Assembly (NCBI GenBank): GCA_015060735.1
Contig: SUXX01000010.1
Location: forward strand, 1-47,498
DNA length: 47,498 bases
DNA from: Bacteroides sp.
GTDB lineage: Bacteria; Bacteroidota; Bacteroidia; Bacteroidales; Bacteroidaceae
Reading direction: 5' to 3'
The notes under the pieces are model-generated. The model saw only the letters and a list, made by a program, of their open reading frames with translations, searched no databases and was not told the DNA's origin. Shown one piece after another: positions 16,498 to 26,302 of the stretch; position 1 is the first letter of the stretch; every line of letters starts with the position of its first letter. Position numbers and translations under genes: made by a program.

Positions 16498-17790
16498 TTA
16501 TTCTACAGGAATATCCTTGTTCACGTTCTTGCTACCAATCAAGCCGTAGTACAACATGTAAGCAAATACAGCGATTACCAACCAGTAGCTAGTCATGTAT
16601 GTTGTTGAGTCAGCGATAGCATTTTGAATCAATGGCAATACGCCACCACCTACTACCATCATCATGAAGATACCTGATGCTTGAGCAGTATACTTACCCA
16701 AACCTTCAACGGCCAAGTTGAAGATACCACCCCACATTACAGATGTGCAGAGACCACAGAGTACCAAGAACATAGCACTGATAGGCACTTCCTTCATAAT
16801 GAATGCACCGTCAGCAAAACCTGGCATAGAAACCTTGATTGATTCTGGCATGAAGATAGCCAAAGCAACGAATGCGATACCTGCTACAGATACGGCAATC
16901 AGCTGAGTACGGCTAGAAACCTTACCACTGATAACACTACTCAAACTACGGCCTACCAACATCAGCAACCAGTAGATGGCTGCAATAGCACCTGCGATAG
17001 CAGTTGCACCGGCACCCAAACCTGTTGATTCGGCTGATAAGTAGAAAATCAATGTACCCGGGATACCTACTTCGATACCTACATACAAGAAGATGGCAAC
17101 ACCACCCAATACGAAGTGACGGAAGCTCCATGGGCTGTGAGCGTTCTTAACGGCTACACCCTTGTTTGCGTTAGGTTCAGGGATAGCAACGGCCAAGATG
17201 ATAAGGAATGATACCACGAAGATACCCATTGCCAAGAACAACAACGGATTAACGTCGGCGATAGAAGTTTCCTTAGTGATAGTACCAATCAAAGCACCTA
17301 CGAAGAGCGGAGTCAAAGTACCTGAAAGTGAGTTCAATGCACCACCTGTTTGGATGAGCTGGTTACCCTTGTTACCACCACCACCGAGCAAGTTCAACAT
17401 CGGGTTAACTACAGTGTTCAACATACATACGCTGAAACCGCAAATGAAGGCACCTGTCAAGTATACAGAGAAACCTACGGTTGGGTCGCTACCTACAACG
17501 CCTGAGAGGTATTGTACGAACAAACCGATGAAACCTACTGCCAAAGCAGTTAAAGCTGTTTTCTTGTAACCAATCTTTTCGAGCATCTTACCAGCCGGAA
17601 TACCCATAAACAAGTATGCCAAGAAGTTCATGAAGTTACCCAACATACCCAATACGCCTGAGTCGCCGAATTGGCCTTTCCAGATAGTACCGATAGGAGC
17701 AGCCAGGTTAGTTACGAAAGAAATCATCGCAAACAAGAAGAACATCGTGATAATTGCGATGAGATTACCATTGTTTTTTTGTTGATTCAT
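16498..17790 (-). CDS. gluP: sugar MFS transporter (FucP/GluP-like)
   Basis: The protein has 430 residues and about 12 hydrophobic segments along its length, as in the major facilitator superfamily. Features of the glucose/galactose:H+ symporter branch include the first segment IAIITMFFLFAMISFVTNLA, the FMGIPAGKMLEKIGYKK loop near residue 70, and NTVVNPMLNLLGGG near residue 125. It lies between galM and galK, so galactose import is the best guess; FucP-family members can also carry glucose or fucose. The start is preceded by 42 bp after the galM stop codon. Confidence 0.88.
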   Translation of the reverse strand: MNQQKNNGNLIAIITMFFLFAMISFVTNLAAPIGTIWKGQFGDSGVLGMLGNFMNFLAYLFMGIPAGKMLEKIGYKKTALTALAVGFIGLFVQYLSGVVGSDPTVGFSVYLTGAFICGFSVCMLNTVVNPMLNLLGGGGNKGNQLIQTGGALNSLSGTLTPLFVGALIGTITKETSIADVNPLLFLAMGIFVVSFLIILAVAIPEPNANKGVAVKNAHSPWSFRHFVLGGVAIFLYVGIEVGIPGTLIFYLSAESTGLGAGATAIAGAIAAIYWLLMLVGRSLSSVISGKVSSRTQLIAVSVAGIAFVALAIFMPESIKVSMPGFADGAFIMKEVPISAMFLVLCGLCTSVMWGGIFNLAVEGLGKYTAQASGIFMMMVVGGGVLPLIQNAIADSTTYMTSYWLVIAVFAYMLYYGLIGSKNVNKDIPVE

Positions 17791-17832
17791 GGTTTTAAAT
17801 TTTTTAAGTTTATAATTAATGTAAATTGTTTC

Positions 17833-18930
17833 TTATTTCTCTACGCCAAACTTATAGACGGTGGTTTGTTTGTAGGTGTTTCCCGGGGTTAAGACGCATG
17901 ATGGGAAATGGCCTCTGTTCGGGGTGTCGGGAAAGTGTTGGGCTTCTAAGCAGATGGCACTACGAGCTGGGAAAGTAGCTCCTTTCGAGCCTTCGAATCC
18001 TCCGAGCCAGTTACCTGTATAGAGCTGTACGCCGGGTTCGGTGGTGTACATTTCGAAATATCGTCCGCTGATAGGTTCCAAGCATTTGGCTGCAAAGGTC
18101 AGGCTTTCGCCTTCGCGTTTGTTCAAGACGTAACAATGGTCGTATCCGGCACCGATTTCCAATTGACGGAAGCTGTAATCGTTGATGCGTTCGCCCACTA
18201 CGTGAGGGGTGCGGAAGTCCATTGGAGTGCCTTCTACGGGTGCTATTTCGCCGGTAGGGATGCATGTTTCGTCCACCGGAGTATACCAGTTGGCGTTGAT
18301 GGTGACGATGTTGTTTTCTACTGAGGCAGTTGGGTTAGCCAGGCCCGAGAGGCTGAAAAATGCGTGGTGGGTAAGGTTGACCAATGTCTTTTGGTCGGTT
18401 GTAGCTGTATATTCAATGACGAATTCGTTTTCGTCGGTGAGTGTGTAAGTCACTGTGATGTCCAGATTTCCTGGGAATCCTTCTTCTCCATCGACCGAGA
18501 GGTAATGGAGTTTTAAGCATTGTGCCGAGGGTTGTTCGGCATCCCATACGCGAGCATGATAGCCGGTAGGACCTCCGTGTAAGTGGTTAGGGCCGTTGTT
18601 TACGGAGAGGGTATATTCTTTGCCATCCAACTGGAACTTGCCTTTTGCAATGCGATTACCATATCGGCCTATCAGTGTGCTGAGGAAAGGTTCGGGGCTA
18701 TGAATGACTTTGTCGATGGTGTCGTGGCTTTGTACGACGTTGGCATATTGGCCTGTTTTATCGGGTGTCATGATAGCCAGAACGGCTCCACCGTAATTGG
18801 TCGCAGCGATTTCGATGCCGTTGTTGTTTTTGAGGATATATAAATCGGTCTGTTTTCCGGCTATTTCTGTCTGAAAGTCAGCAGGATTCAGTCCGCATAG
18901 TGTTTCTCCTGTTATTAGATTGTTTTTCAT
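17833..18930 (-). CDS. galM: aldose 1-epimerase, cytoplasmic form
   Basis: The protein has 365 residues and no signal peptide, so it acts in the cytoplasm. It supplies the alpha anomer used by galactokinase. Motifs mirror the lipoprotein galM: GPNHLHGGPTGYH (His near 106), NLTHHAFFSLSG, GAGYDHCYVLN, TEPGVQLYTGNW and CLEAQHFPDTPN with the catalytic Glu near residue 332. It is the first gene of the galM-transporter-galK operon. The two epimerases in this window are clearly homologous but diverged, so the pair is old. Confidence 0.94.
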   Translation of the reverse strand: MKNNLITGETLCGLNPADFQTEIAGKQTDLYILKNNNGIEIAATNYGGAVLAIMTPDKTGQYANVVQSHDTIDKVIHSPEPFLSTLIGRYGNRIAKGKFQLDGKEYTLSVNNGPNHLHGGPTGYHARVWDAEQPSAQCLKLHYLSVDGEEGFPGNLDITVTYTLTDENEFVIEYTATTDQKTLVNLTHHAFFSLSGLANPTASVENNIVTINANWYTPVDETCIPTGEIAPVEGTPMDFRTPHVVGERINDYSFRQLEIGAGYDHCYVLNKREGESLTFAAKCLEPISGRYFEMYTTEPGVQLYTGNWLGGFEGSKGATFPARSAICLEAQHFPDTPNRGHFPSCVLTPGNTYKQTTVYKFGVEK

Positions 18931-18970
18931 AGGTTGTGAAATTCTTTGTAATATTACACGTAATTAAATG

Positions 18971-19002
18971 CAAATAAAAAGAATTTCTTTGTGATTCCCA
19001 AA
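18971..19002 (-). promoter_or_regulatory. candidate promoter of the galactose operon
   Basis: The minus strand has TTTG (18999-19002), a 20-bp spacer, then TTTATTTG (18971-18978), which differs from TAnnTTTG at one position. The start codon follows 40 bases downstream. No operator was recognised. Confidence 0.5.
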
Positions 19003-19025
19003 CTTTTTGAAAAAAAGTGAAGCTC

Positions 19026-20312
19026 TTAATGTTGTTTTTTTAATAGGTCGGCCACGATGAATGTGCTTCCTCCGATAAAGATGAAGTCTTCGGCTTCTGC
19101 GTTGGCAAAGGCTGCTTTTACCGCCGAATCTACATCGGGATAAGCTTCTCCGGATAGTCCGGCTTCTTTAGCCAGGAGTTGTACTTCGGTCTCGGCGAGG
19201 GCACGGCTGACACTGGCCTTGGTAAAATAATAGGTGGCATCCTTGGGCAGGAGAGCGAGTACGCCGGTAATGTCTTTGTCGTTTACCATGCCCAATACGA
19301 TGTGCAGGCGATGATACTTCTGGTGCTTGAGTTGTTCGACGATGTATTGGATGCCTGCCTTGTTGTGGCCTGTATCGCAAAATGCAAGGGGGGATTCGTG
19401 TATTTTTTGCCAACGTCCCATCAAGCCGGTGAGGCTGCATACATGGGCAAAGCCTTGGCGTATGTGGGGTTCCTCGATGTGATAGCCTGCTGATTGTAGC
19501 ACACGGATGGCCGAAAGGAGGGTGTTGGTGTTCTTTTCTTGGCAAAATCCGCCCAGTTCGCCGACTAGGTTGGGGTAATTTTTCGTTTGGTAAATGTGTC
19601 TGCCTTGATTGTCGAAAGCGGACGAGAGAAGTAGTTTTTCTTCTTCGGCAAAATGAATGGGGGTGCCTTGCTTCAGGGCTTCCTCGATGAAGACGGGTTT
19701 GGTTTCGGGGGTTGTCTCGCCAATCACTACGGGGATGCCTGGCTTGATGATGCCGGCTTTTTCGGTGGCTATCTTGGCCAATGTGTCGCCCAAGAACTGC
19801 ACGTGGTCGAAGCTGATGTTGGTGATGATGCAGAGGTCGGGGTGGATGATGTTGGTGCAATCCAGTCTGCCTCCCAGGCCTACTTCGATGACAGCTACGT
19901 CTACTTCTTCTTGGGCAAACCAGTTGAATGCCAGGGCGGTAGTCAGCTCGAAGAAGGAGGGGTGTAGCGGCTCGAAAAAGCTTCTGTGTTGCTCTACGAA
20001 GTTCACGACATGGTCTTGGCTTACGGGCTTGCCATTCACACGGATACGCTCACGAAAATCCACCAGGTGGGGGGAGGTGTATAACCCTACCTTGTAGCCT
20101 GCCGATTGGAGGATGGCAGCCAGGGTGTGCGAACAGGAGCCTTTTCCGTTGGTACCTGCCACGTGGATGGTCTTGAACTTGCGGTGGGGGTGTCCGAAGT
20201 GTTTGTCCAGTTTCAGGGTGGTGTCAAGTCCTTCCTTGTATGCATCCTTTCCCACGTGTTGAAAGAGTGGGGCACTATTATATAAATAGGTGATGGTTTC
20301 TTCGTAGGTCAT
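19026..20312 (-). CDS. folC: bifunctional folylpolyglutamate/dihydrofolate synthase
   Basis: The protein has 428 residues. The Mur-ligase-like ATP loop GTNGKGSCSHTLAA sits near residue 52, followed by GLYTSPHLVDFRERI, VDVAVIEVGLGGRLDCTNII near residue 135, NISFDHVQFLGDT, and GHNKAG near residue 315. The enzyme adds glutamate to dihydropteroate and to folates in the cytoplasm. It stands apart from its neighbours, with a dispersed inverted repeat upstream. The GC content is higher than in the genes around it. Confidence 0.94.
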   Translation of the reverse strand: MTYEETITYLYNSAPLFQHVGKDAYKEGLDTTLKLDKHFGHPHRKFKTIHVAGTNGKGSCSHTLAAILQSAGYKVGLYTSPHLVDFRERIRVNGKPVSQDHVVNFVEQHRSFFEPLHPSFFELTTALAFNWFAQEEVDVAVIEVGLGGRLDCTNIIHPDLCIITNISFDHVQFLGDTLAKIATEKAGIIKPGIPVVIGETTPETKPVFIEEALKQGTPIHFAEEEKLLLSSAFDNQGRHIYQTKNYPNLVGELGGFCQEKNTNTLLSAIRVLQSAGYHIEEPHIRQGFAHVCSLTGLMGRWQKIHESPLAFCDTGHNKAGIQYIVEQLKHQKYHRLHIVLGMVNDKDITGVLALLPKDATYYFTKASVSRALAETEVQLLAKEAGLSGEAYPDVDSAVKAAFANAEAEDFIFIGGSTFIVADLLKKQH

Positions 20313-20328
20313 AATCTATAAATGTTAG

Positions 20329-20407
20329 TGTCATTCTGAACGAAGTGAAAGATCTGTATGCGTAATTGGTTGATGTTATCAGATTCTTCGCTTCACTCAG
20401 AATGACA
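20329..20407. repeat. dispersed inverted repeat, copy 1
   Basis: The left arm 20329-20356 begins TGTCATTCTGAACGAAGTGA and the right arm 20380-20407 ends in CACTCAGAATGACA; the arms are complementary over most of their 28 bp. A second copy is at 36732-36813. It lies between dnaJ and folC. This REP-like sequence type is widespread in intergenic regions of Bacteroidota. Confidence 0.8.
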
Positions 20408-20424
20408 CGTTGTTGTTTGTTTTA

Positions 20425-21606
20425 TCAATCAAAGAAATTCTTGAATTTGCGGAATATTTTTTCCTTGATGCTGAGATTTGGCATGAAGTTGTCCGAATCT
20501 TGCATCTTTTCCAGGGCTTGCTTTTCGTCCTTGCTCAAGGCTTCGGGGATGTATACGCTGACGTTTACCAGCAAGTCGCCCGTGCCGTTTGAATAACCGT
20601 AGCTGTTCACATTGGGCAATCCTTTTCCTCTCAGTCTCAGTACTTTGCCCGGCTGAGTGCCTGGTTCTATCTTTACTTTCACCTTCGAGTCGATGGTGGG
20701 GATTTCTACGGTGCCTCCCAGGGCTGCGGTGGGTACACTCAGCAACAGATTGTATATCAGGTCGTTTTCGTCGCGAATCAAGTCGGGATGGCTTTCTTCT
20801 TCGATGACTACGAGCAGGTCACCCGGTATGCCGTTTCGCTTGCCGGCATTGCCTTTTCCGCCCACGGTGAGTTGCATGCCTTCGGCTACGCCTGCGGGAA
20901 TTTTTACTTCTACGACTTCTTCGCCGTACACGATGCCTTCGCCCGAGCAGTGTTTACATTTGTTCTTGATGATTTTTCCTTCACCGTTACAGTTGGGGCA
21001 CACGCTTTGTGTCTGCATCATGCCGAAGATGCTTTGTTGGGTGCGTGTCACACTGCCCGTTCCGTTACAGGTGGGGCAAGTTTCGGTGCCCGAATTGCCT
21101 TCTGCACCCGAGCCGTGACAGTGTTCGCAGGTGACGTATTTCTTCAGTTTGAACTTTTTCTCTACGCCGGTGGCGATGTCTTTCAAGTTCATTTTCACCT
21201 TCACGCGGAGGTCTGAACCGCGGAATTTGCGTTGTTGTGAGCGTCCTCCGCCCCCGAATCCGCCAAATCCGCTGAAGCCTCCGAATCCGCCTCCGCCTCC
21301 GAAGATGTCACCGAACATGGAGAAGATGTCGTCCATGGACATGCCTTGTCCGCTGAATCCTCCTCCGCCGGCTGCTCCTCCCAGGCCTGCATGGCCGAAC
21401 TGGTCGTAGCGGGCACGTTTGTCTTTGTCGCTCAGCACGCTATATGCCTCGGCTGCTTCCTTGAATTTTTCTTCGGCGGTCTTGTCACCGGGGTTCTTGT
21501 CGGGGTGATATTGGATGGCGAGCTTGCGGTATGCCTTTTTGATTTCAGCTTCTGTGGCGGTTTTGCTCACGCCAAGCACTTCATAATAGTCTCTTTTTTC
21601 AGCCAT
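20425..21606 (-). CDS. dnaJ: molecular chaperone DnaJ
   Basis: The protein has 393 residues with the full class I DnaJ layout: a J domain with [10 protein letters not shown] near residue 33, a Gly/Phe-rich linker at about 76-125, four CxxCxGxG zinc motifs ([32 protein letters not shown]) at about 155-230, and the C-terminal substrate-binding domain. It stimulates DnaK ATPase and delivers unfolded clients. It starts 11 bp after grpE, forming the usual grpE-dnaJ operon. Confidence 0.97.
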   Translation of the reverse strand: MAEKRDYYEVLGVSKTATEAEIKKAYRKLAIQYHPDKNPGDKTAEEKFKEAAEAYSVLSDKDKRARYDQFGHAGLGGAAGGGGFSGQGMSMDDIFSMFGDIFGGGGGFGGFSGFGGFGGGGRSQQRKFRGSDLRVKVKMNLKDIATGVEKKFKLKKYVTCEHCHGSGAEGNSGTETCPTCNGTGSVTRTQQSIFGMMQTQSVCPNCNGEGKIIKNKCKHCSGEGIVYGEEVVEVKIPAGVAEGMQLTVGGKGNAGKRNGIPGDLLVVIEEESHPDLIRDENDLIYNLLLSVPTAALGGTVEIPTIDSKVKVKIEPGTQPGKVLRLRGKGLPNVNSYGYSNGTGDLLVNVSVYIPEALSKDEKQALEKMQDSDNFMPNLSIKEKIFRKFKNFFD

Positions 21607-21617
21607 ATTTGTTATGT

Positions 21618-22220
21618 TTATTGTGCCACTGCCACTTTGGCATGACGGATTACTTTTTCGTTGAGCATATAGCCTGTTTGTACGCAGTCCAGAATTTTGC
21701 CTTTCAGGTCTTCGCTTGGAGCGGGGATGAGGGCGATGGCTTCGTGGAAGTCGGTATCGAATTCCTTGCCTTCGGTTTCAATCTTCTGCAAGCCTTCTTG
21801 GCCTAAAATCTTTTGGAACTTGCTGAAAATCAGTTCTACACCTTCCTTCATGGCACGTGTTTCTTCGGATGCTTCCATGTTCTTCAGGGCACGTTCGAAG
21901 TCGTCGAGCACGGGTAGAATAGCAGTCAGTGTCTTCTCGCCACCATTTTTGATGAGTTCGGCCTTTTCCTTCAGGGTGCGTTTGCGGTAGTTGTCGAACT
22001 CGGCTGAGAGGCGGAGGTACTTATCTTTCTGTTCCTCAACCATTTGCTGAGCTTCTGCCAACATGTTTGCCAGTTGTTCTTCGGCTGTCAATTCTTGGTT
22101 TTCGGTCTCTTCTTGGGTAGTTTCTTCCGCTTGATTTTCTTCATTTTGCCCCATTTCATCGATAATTTCTTCGTTCTTCAAGATTTCCTCGTTCTGAGGT
22201 TGGTTCATTTCTTTCGTCAT
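21618..22220 (-). CDS. grpE: nucleotide exchange factor GrpE
   Basis: The chosen ATG at 22220 gives 200 residues; an in-frame ATG at 22244 would add eight residues and is less likely. The protein has an acidic, Glu/Asn-rich N-terminus, a long coiled coil (about residues 45-110, including [20 protein letters not shown]) and the C-terminal beta domain ending in [20 protein letters not shown], the GrpE signature. GrpE releases ADP from DnaK. It is followed directly by dnaJ. Confidence 0.96.
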   Translation of the reverse strand: MTKEMNQPQNEEILKNEEIIDEMGQNEENQAEETTQEETENQELTAEEQLANMLAEAQQMVEEQKDKYLRLSAEFDNYRKRTLKEKAELIKNGGEKTLTAILPVLDDFERALKNMEASEETRAMKEGVELIFSKFQKILGQEGLQKIETEGKEFDTDFHEAIALIPAPSEDLKGKILDCVQTGYMLNEKVIRHAKVAVAQ

Positions 22221-22265
22221 GATATGCTGTTTTTTTATGTACATTATTGATATATGTCTATTCTA

Positions 22266-22273
22266 CAAATATC
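22266..22273 (-). promoter_or_regulatory. candidate -7 box GATATTTG for grpE-dnaJ
   Basis: The minus strand has GATATTTG, one base off TAnnTTTG, 45 bases before the chosen grpE ATG. The same variant occurs upstream of fprA at 27492, there with a good -33 box; here the -33 region is not clear. Confidence 0.35.
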
Positions 22274-22362
22274 GTGCCTTGACAGAGAATGTGACACAAT
22301 AGGCAGGAATAAGGAATGGAGGACTGACAACTTGGCTGAGGGAAGATGAAAAAGGAGAAAAG

Positions 22363-22523
22363 GGTAGTCGGGTAGTCAGGTAGTCAGTTTCATTTCACCC
22401 CATGAAAAACTACGAAAATACCTTTACTACTATATATATAATTAATTATATATATAGTAGTAAAATTTTATTCATGCATACCCTCACTGTATTTTAAACT
22501 GACTACCCGACTACCTGACTACC
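22363..22523. repeat. nested inverted repeat with 42-bp palindrome
   Basis: The outer arms 22363-22390 and 22496-22523 (28 bp each) are complementary with two mismatches. Each arm is built from an 8-bp unit GGTAGTC(A/G) repeated three times, then GTTT. Inside them lies a perfect 42-bp palindrome, 22423-22464, made of TTTACTACTATATATAT and its complement. The whole could form a cruciform or a long RNA hairpin. No transposase or target duplication was found. Confidence 0.85.
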
Positions 22524-22650
22524 TTAGGGTGTCTTTTCTTGAAATGGTTGACTCCTTTCCAGAGAAAGTTGACTTTGTGATTTTTTTTTGAAAACATCTT
22601 CACGTTTGGTGCAAAACCTCAAGGCGTTTCAATCAAAATGTCGATTTCCC

Positions 22651-22681
22651 TTGAAATATCGTCTGAAAATCCGTATCTTTG
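22651..22681 (+). promoter_or_regulatory. Bacteroides promoter for the secreted protein gene
   Basis: TTG at 22651-22653, a 20-bp spacer and TATCTTTG at 22674-22681 match the Bacteroides -33/-7 consensus well. The start codon lies 26 bases downstream. Confidence 0.75.
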
Positions 22682-22707
22682 CACTATAACTCAAAACTCG
22701 TTATAAC

Positions 22708-23397
22708 ATGAAACAGACACTAGCTTTTTTACTTTGCCTCGTTATGGGGTTGTCGCTCTCGGCTCAGACGGTTAAGCCGCAGGATGCTATTTTTGAAGAT
22801 TATATCCCCTTGCTTCAGAAGAGCGGCTACCAAGCTTATTCGTTCGATATCAGTGATTTCTTGAATGAAACCTATCTGATTACATTCAAGATTAAGGAAT
22901 ATACCGACTCTACGGATGTGAAGGAGTTGGATTCAGGTTTTACTGTCCCTAATCGCATGATGCTGAATGATTTTTCGGAATCTTTTCAAAAAAGAATTTT
23001 AGCCGATGGTACTGCTTTCGATGCTGAGAAAGGCATCTATACTCAATCGGATAAGATGTTGGTAGGTTTTTATCCATCAGGAACTGATTCTTTGAAGGTG
23101 GCCTATCTTTCGCTGGAAGGTCAAGGTGTGCGAACGATGGGGCTGTCCTTGAAACCATTGAAATTGCCGGGTAATGATACCTCCATGTATTACTATCATA
23201 CTCGCCCCTTTAAAGTTTCTAGTTTTGAAGAAGGAAAGTTTATCCCATTGGTGTTGTTAGGCTCCATGTGGGTAGACCATCAATGGGGATTCCTCCGATT
23301 TTGTGGCGAAAACGAAATCGATCCTGAAATGAGTTCGACTATCTTAAAATATCTTCCGCATTACTATGTGATTGGTGTGGAAATCAAGGAAAAGTAA
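22708..23397 (+). CDS. secreted protein of unknown function, 229 aa
   Basis: The protein has a clear signal peptide (MKQTLAFLLCLVMGLSLSAQ, cleaved after about residue 20). The mature part is mixed alpha/beta without recognisable catalytic motifs; notable segments are DISDFLNETYLITFKIKEY near residue 50 and LGSMWVDHQWGFLRFCGENE near residue 190. There is no lipobox and no further membrane segment, so a periplasmic location is likely. It has its own promoter and a short gap to the ABC-F gene, which also has its own promoter. I cannot assign a function. Confidence 0.8.
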   Translation: MKQTLAFLLCLVMGLSLSAQTVKPQDAIFEDYIPLLQKSGYQAYSFDISDFLNETYLITFKIKEYTDSTDVKELDSGFTVPNRMMLNDFSESFQKRILADGTAFDAEKGIYTQSDKMLVGFYPSGTDSLKVAYLSLEGQGVRTMGLSLKPLKLPGNDTSMYYYHTRPFKVSSFEEGKFIPLVLLGSMWVDHQWGFLRFCGENEIDPEMSSTILKYLPHYYVIGVEIKEK

Positions 23398-23418
23398 AGA
23401 GAGATTTCTATTTTTTTG

Positions 23419-23426
23419 TAACTTTG
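23419..23426 (+). promoter_or_regulatory. Bacteroides -7 box TAACTTTG for the ABC-F gene
   Basis: TAACTTTG matches TAnnTTTG and lies 45 bases before the ATG at 23472, just after the end of the previous gene. Confidence 0.6.
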
Positions 23427-23450
23427 CATTTTATTAGAAATAATCACTAA

Positions 23451-25091
<1,641 letters not shown>

Positions 25092-25115
25092 ATAAGAGAC
25101 TATTATTTCTTCATG

Positions 25116-25156
25116 AAAGTGTCGTCCGTAACTTTGGTTAGGATGGCACTTTTTTA
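25116..25156 (+). terminator. terminator after the ABC-F gene
   Basis: AAAGTGTCGTCC pairs in RNA with GGATGGCACTTT (two G-U pairs) across a 13-base loop, followed by a T-run. It starts 25 bp after the stop codon. Confidence 0.7.
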
Positions 25157-25217
25157 TTTCTGCATGAACCAATACGCAGTTTTCTTTGTTGTATTATTAC
25201 TTTTTAACTAAAATTTC

Positions 25218-25247
25218 TTGCAATTAAACTAAAAGAGGATAATTTTG
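25218..25247 (+). promoter_or_regulatory. Bacteroides promoter for the DHOD-like gene
   Basis: TTG at 25218-25220, a 19-bp spacer and TAATTTTG at 25240-25247 match the -33/-7 consensus. The start codon is 45 bases downstream. Confidence 0.7.
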
Positions 25248-25291
25248 CAGAAGAAATAAAAATGTAATGATTACAAATAAAAGAATATATT

Positions 25292-26266
25292 ATGAAGATG
25301 CTAGAAACTAACTTTGCTGGATTAACCTTAAAGAACCCGTTCATCGTGAGTAGTTGCAACCTGACCAACTCGGCCGAAAAGAATCGTCGTTGGGAAGAAG
25401 CCGGAGCCGGTGCCGTAGTGTTGAAATCGTTGTTCGAAGAAGAAATCGAAGCCGAATCGGGTTGGGTACAAGAAGGAACCCATACCGAAGAGCAAGACTA
25501 CCTTTTCGCCTATTATCGGGCACATCGTTTGGATGAATATCTTCAGTTAATAAAGGAGAGCAAGAAGCTATGCACCATCCCTGTCATAGCCAGTATCAAC
25601 TGTTTCCGTCCGACCGGATGGACAGACTTTGCCACCCAGATAGAAGAAGCCGGAGCCGATGCTTTGGAACTGAACGTGATGTCGGTATGTGCCGATTTGG
25701 AATACAATTACGGAGCGTATGAACAATTGCATCTGGACATTTTGAGGGAAGTGAAGAAAGTAGTCAGCATCCCAGTCATCGTGAAGTTGGGACGTCATTT
25801 TACCAATTGCATCCCATTGATTCACCAGCTTTATGCCAACGGAGCCTCGGCCGTGGTACTTTTCAATCGGATGGCTGCTCCCGATATCAATATCAATACC
25901 CTCTCGTATGCGAATGCCGAAGCTTTGGGTCATTCATCGGATTTGCATGAATCCCTCCGTTGGATAGGATTGGCTTCGAATCGAGTGCCCAAGCTCTCGT
26001 ATGCTGCATCGGGTGGCGTGGTAAATGGTGAAAGCATGGTGAAAGCCCTTTTGGCTGGAGCCTCAGCTGTTGAAGTCTGCTCAGTGCTCTATCGTCGAGG
26101 TGCCGAGCCGGTACAAGAAATGCTCCGATTCCTTCAGGAATGGATGACACAAAAGGGGTATGAAAGTTTGAACGACTTCAAGGGGTTGATGAATGCCAAG
26201 AAGCAAGGTAGTGCCGCAGCATTCGAGCGTAGCCAGTTCTTCAAGCAATTTGGAAAATATGAATAA
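25292..26266 (+). CDS. dihydroorotate dehydrogenase-like flavoprotein
   Basis: The protein has 324 residues and the TIM-barrel fold of FMN-dependent dihydroorotate dehydrogenases: FAGLTLKNPFIVSSCNLTNS at the N-terminus, GAGAVVLKSLFEEEI near residue 40, a DALELNVMSV segment where DHODs carry EiNxScPN, IPVIVKLGRHF near residue 165, and the FMN phosphate loop GASAVEVCSVLYRRG near residue 265. The usual N-S-x-P motif is altered, so it may not make orotate; proteins of this type are annotated only as DHOD-like. It is monocistronic with a promoter and a terminator. Confidence 0.85.
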   Translation: MKMLETNFAGLTLKNPFIVSSCNLTNSAEKNRRWEEAGAGAVVLKSLFEEEIEAESGWVQEGTHTEEQDYLFAYYRAHRLDEYLQLIKESKKLCTIPVIASINCFRPTGWTDFATQIEEAGADALELNVMSVCADLEYNYGAYEQLHLDILREVKKVVSIPVIVKLGRHFTNCIPLIHQLYANGASAVVLFNRMAAPDININTLSYANAEALGHSSDLHESLRWIGLASNRVPKLSYAASGGVVNGESMVKALLAGASAVEVCSVLYRRGAEPVQEMLRFLQEWMTQKGYESLNDFKGLMNAKKQGSAAAFERSQFFKQFGKYE

Positions 26267-26271
26267 AAACA

Positions 26272-26299
26272 GGGGGTGAACATTTCGTTCACCCCTTTT
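26272..26299. terminator. bidirectional terminator between convergent genes
   Basis: GGGGTGAAC and GTTCACCCC form a 9-bp perfect stem with a short loop, followed by TTTTCTTTT. It sits between the stop codons of the DHOD-like gene (+) and fprA (-). Confidence 0.8.
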
Positions 26300-26302
26300 C
26301 TT

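Larger units (their letters stand above)
22245..22707. other. divergent intergenic region
   Basis: No gene is supported in these 463 bp. It holds, in order, the leader and weak candidate promoter of grpE, a large nested inverted repeat with a 42-bp palindrome at its centre, a short CTCAAGGCGTTTC element (about 22617-22630) related to the repeats at 2008 and 38848, and the promoter of the + strand gene at 22708. Confidence 0.7.

Noticed and set aside
22363..22523. Insertion sequence
   Set aside because: It has inverted arms but no coding capacity, and no target-site duplication was visible.
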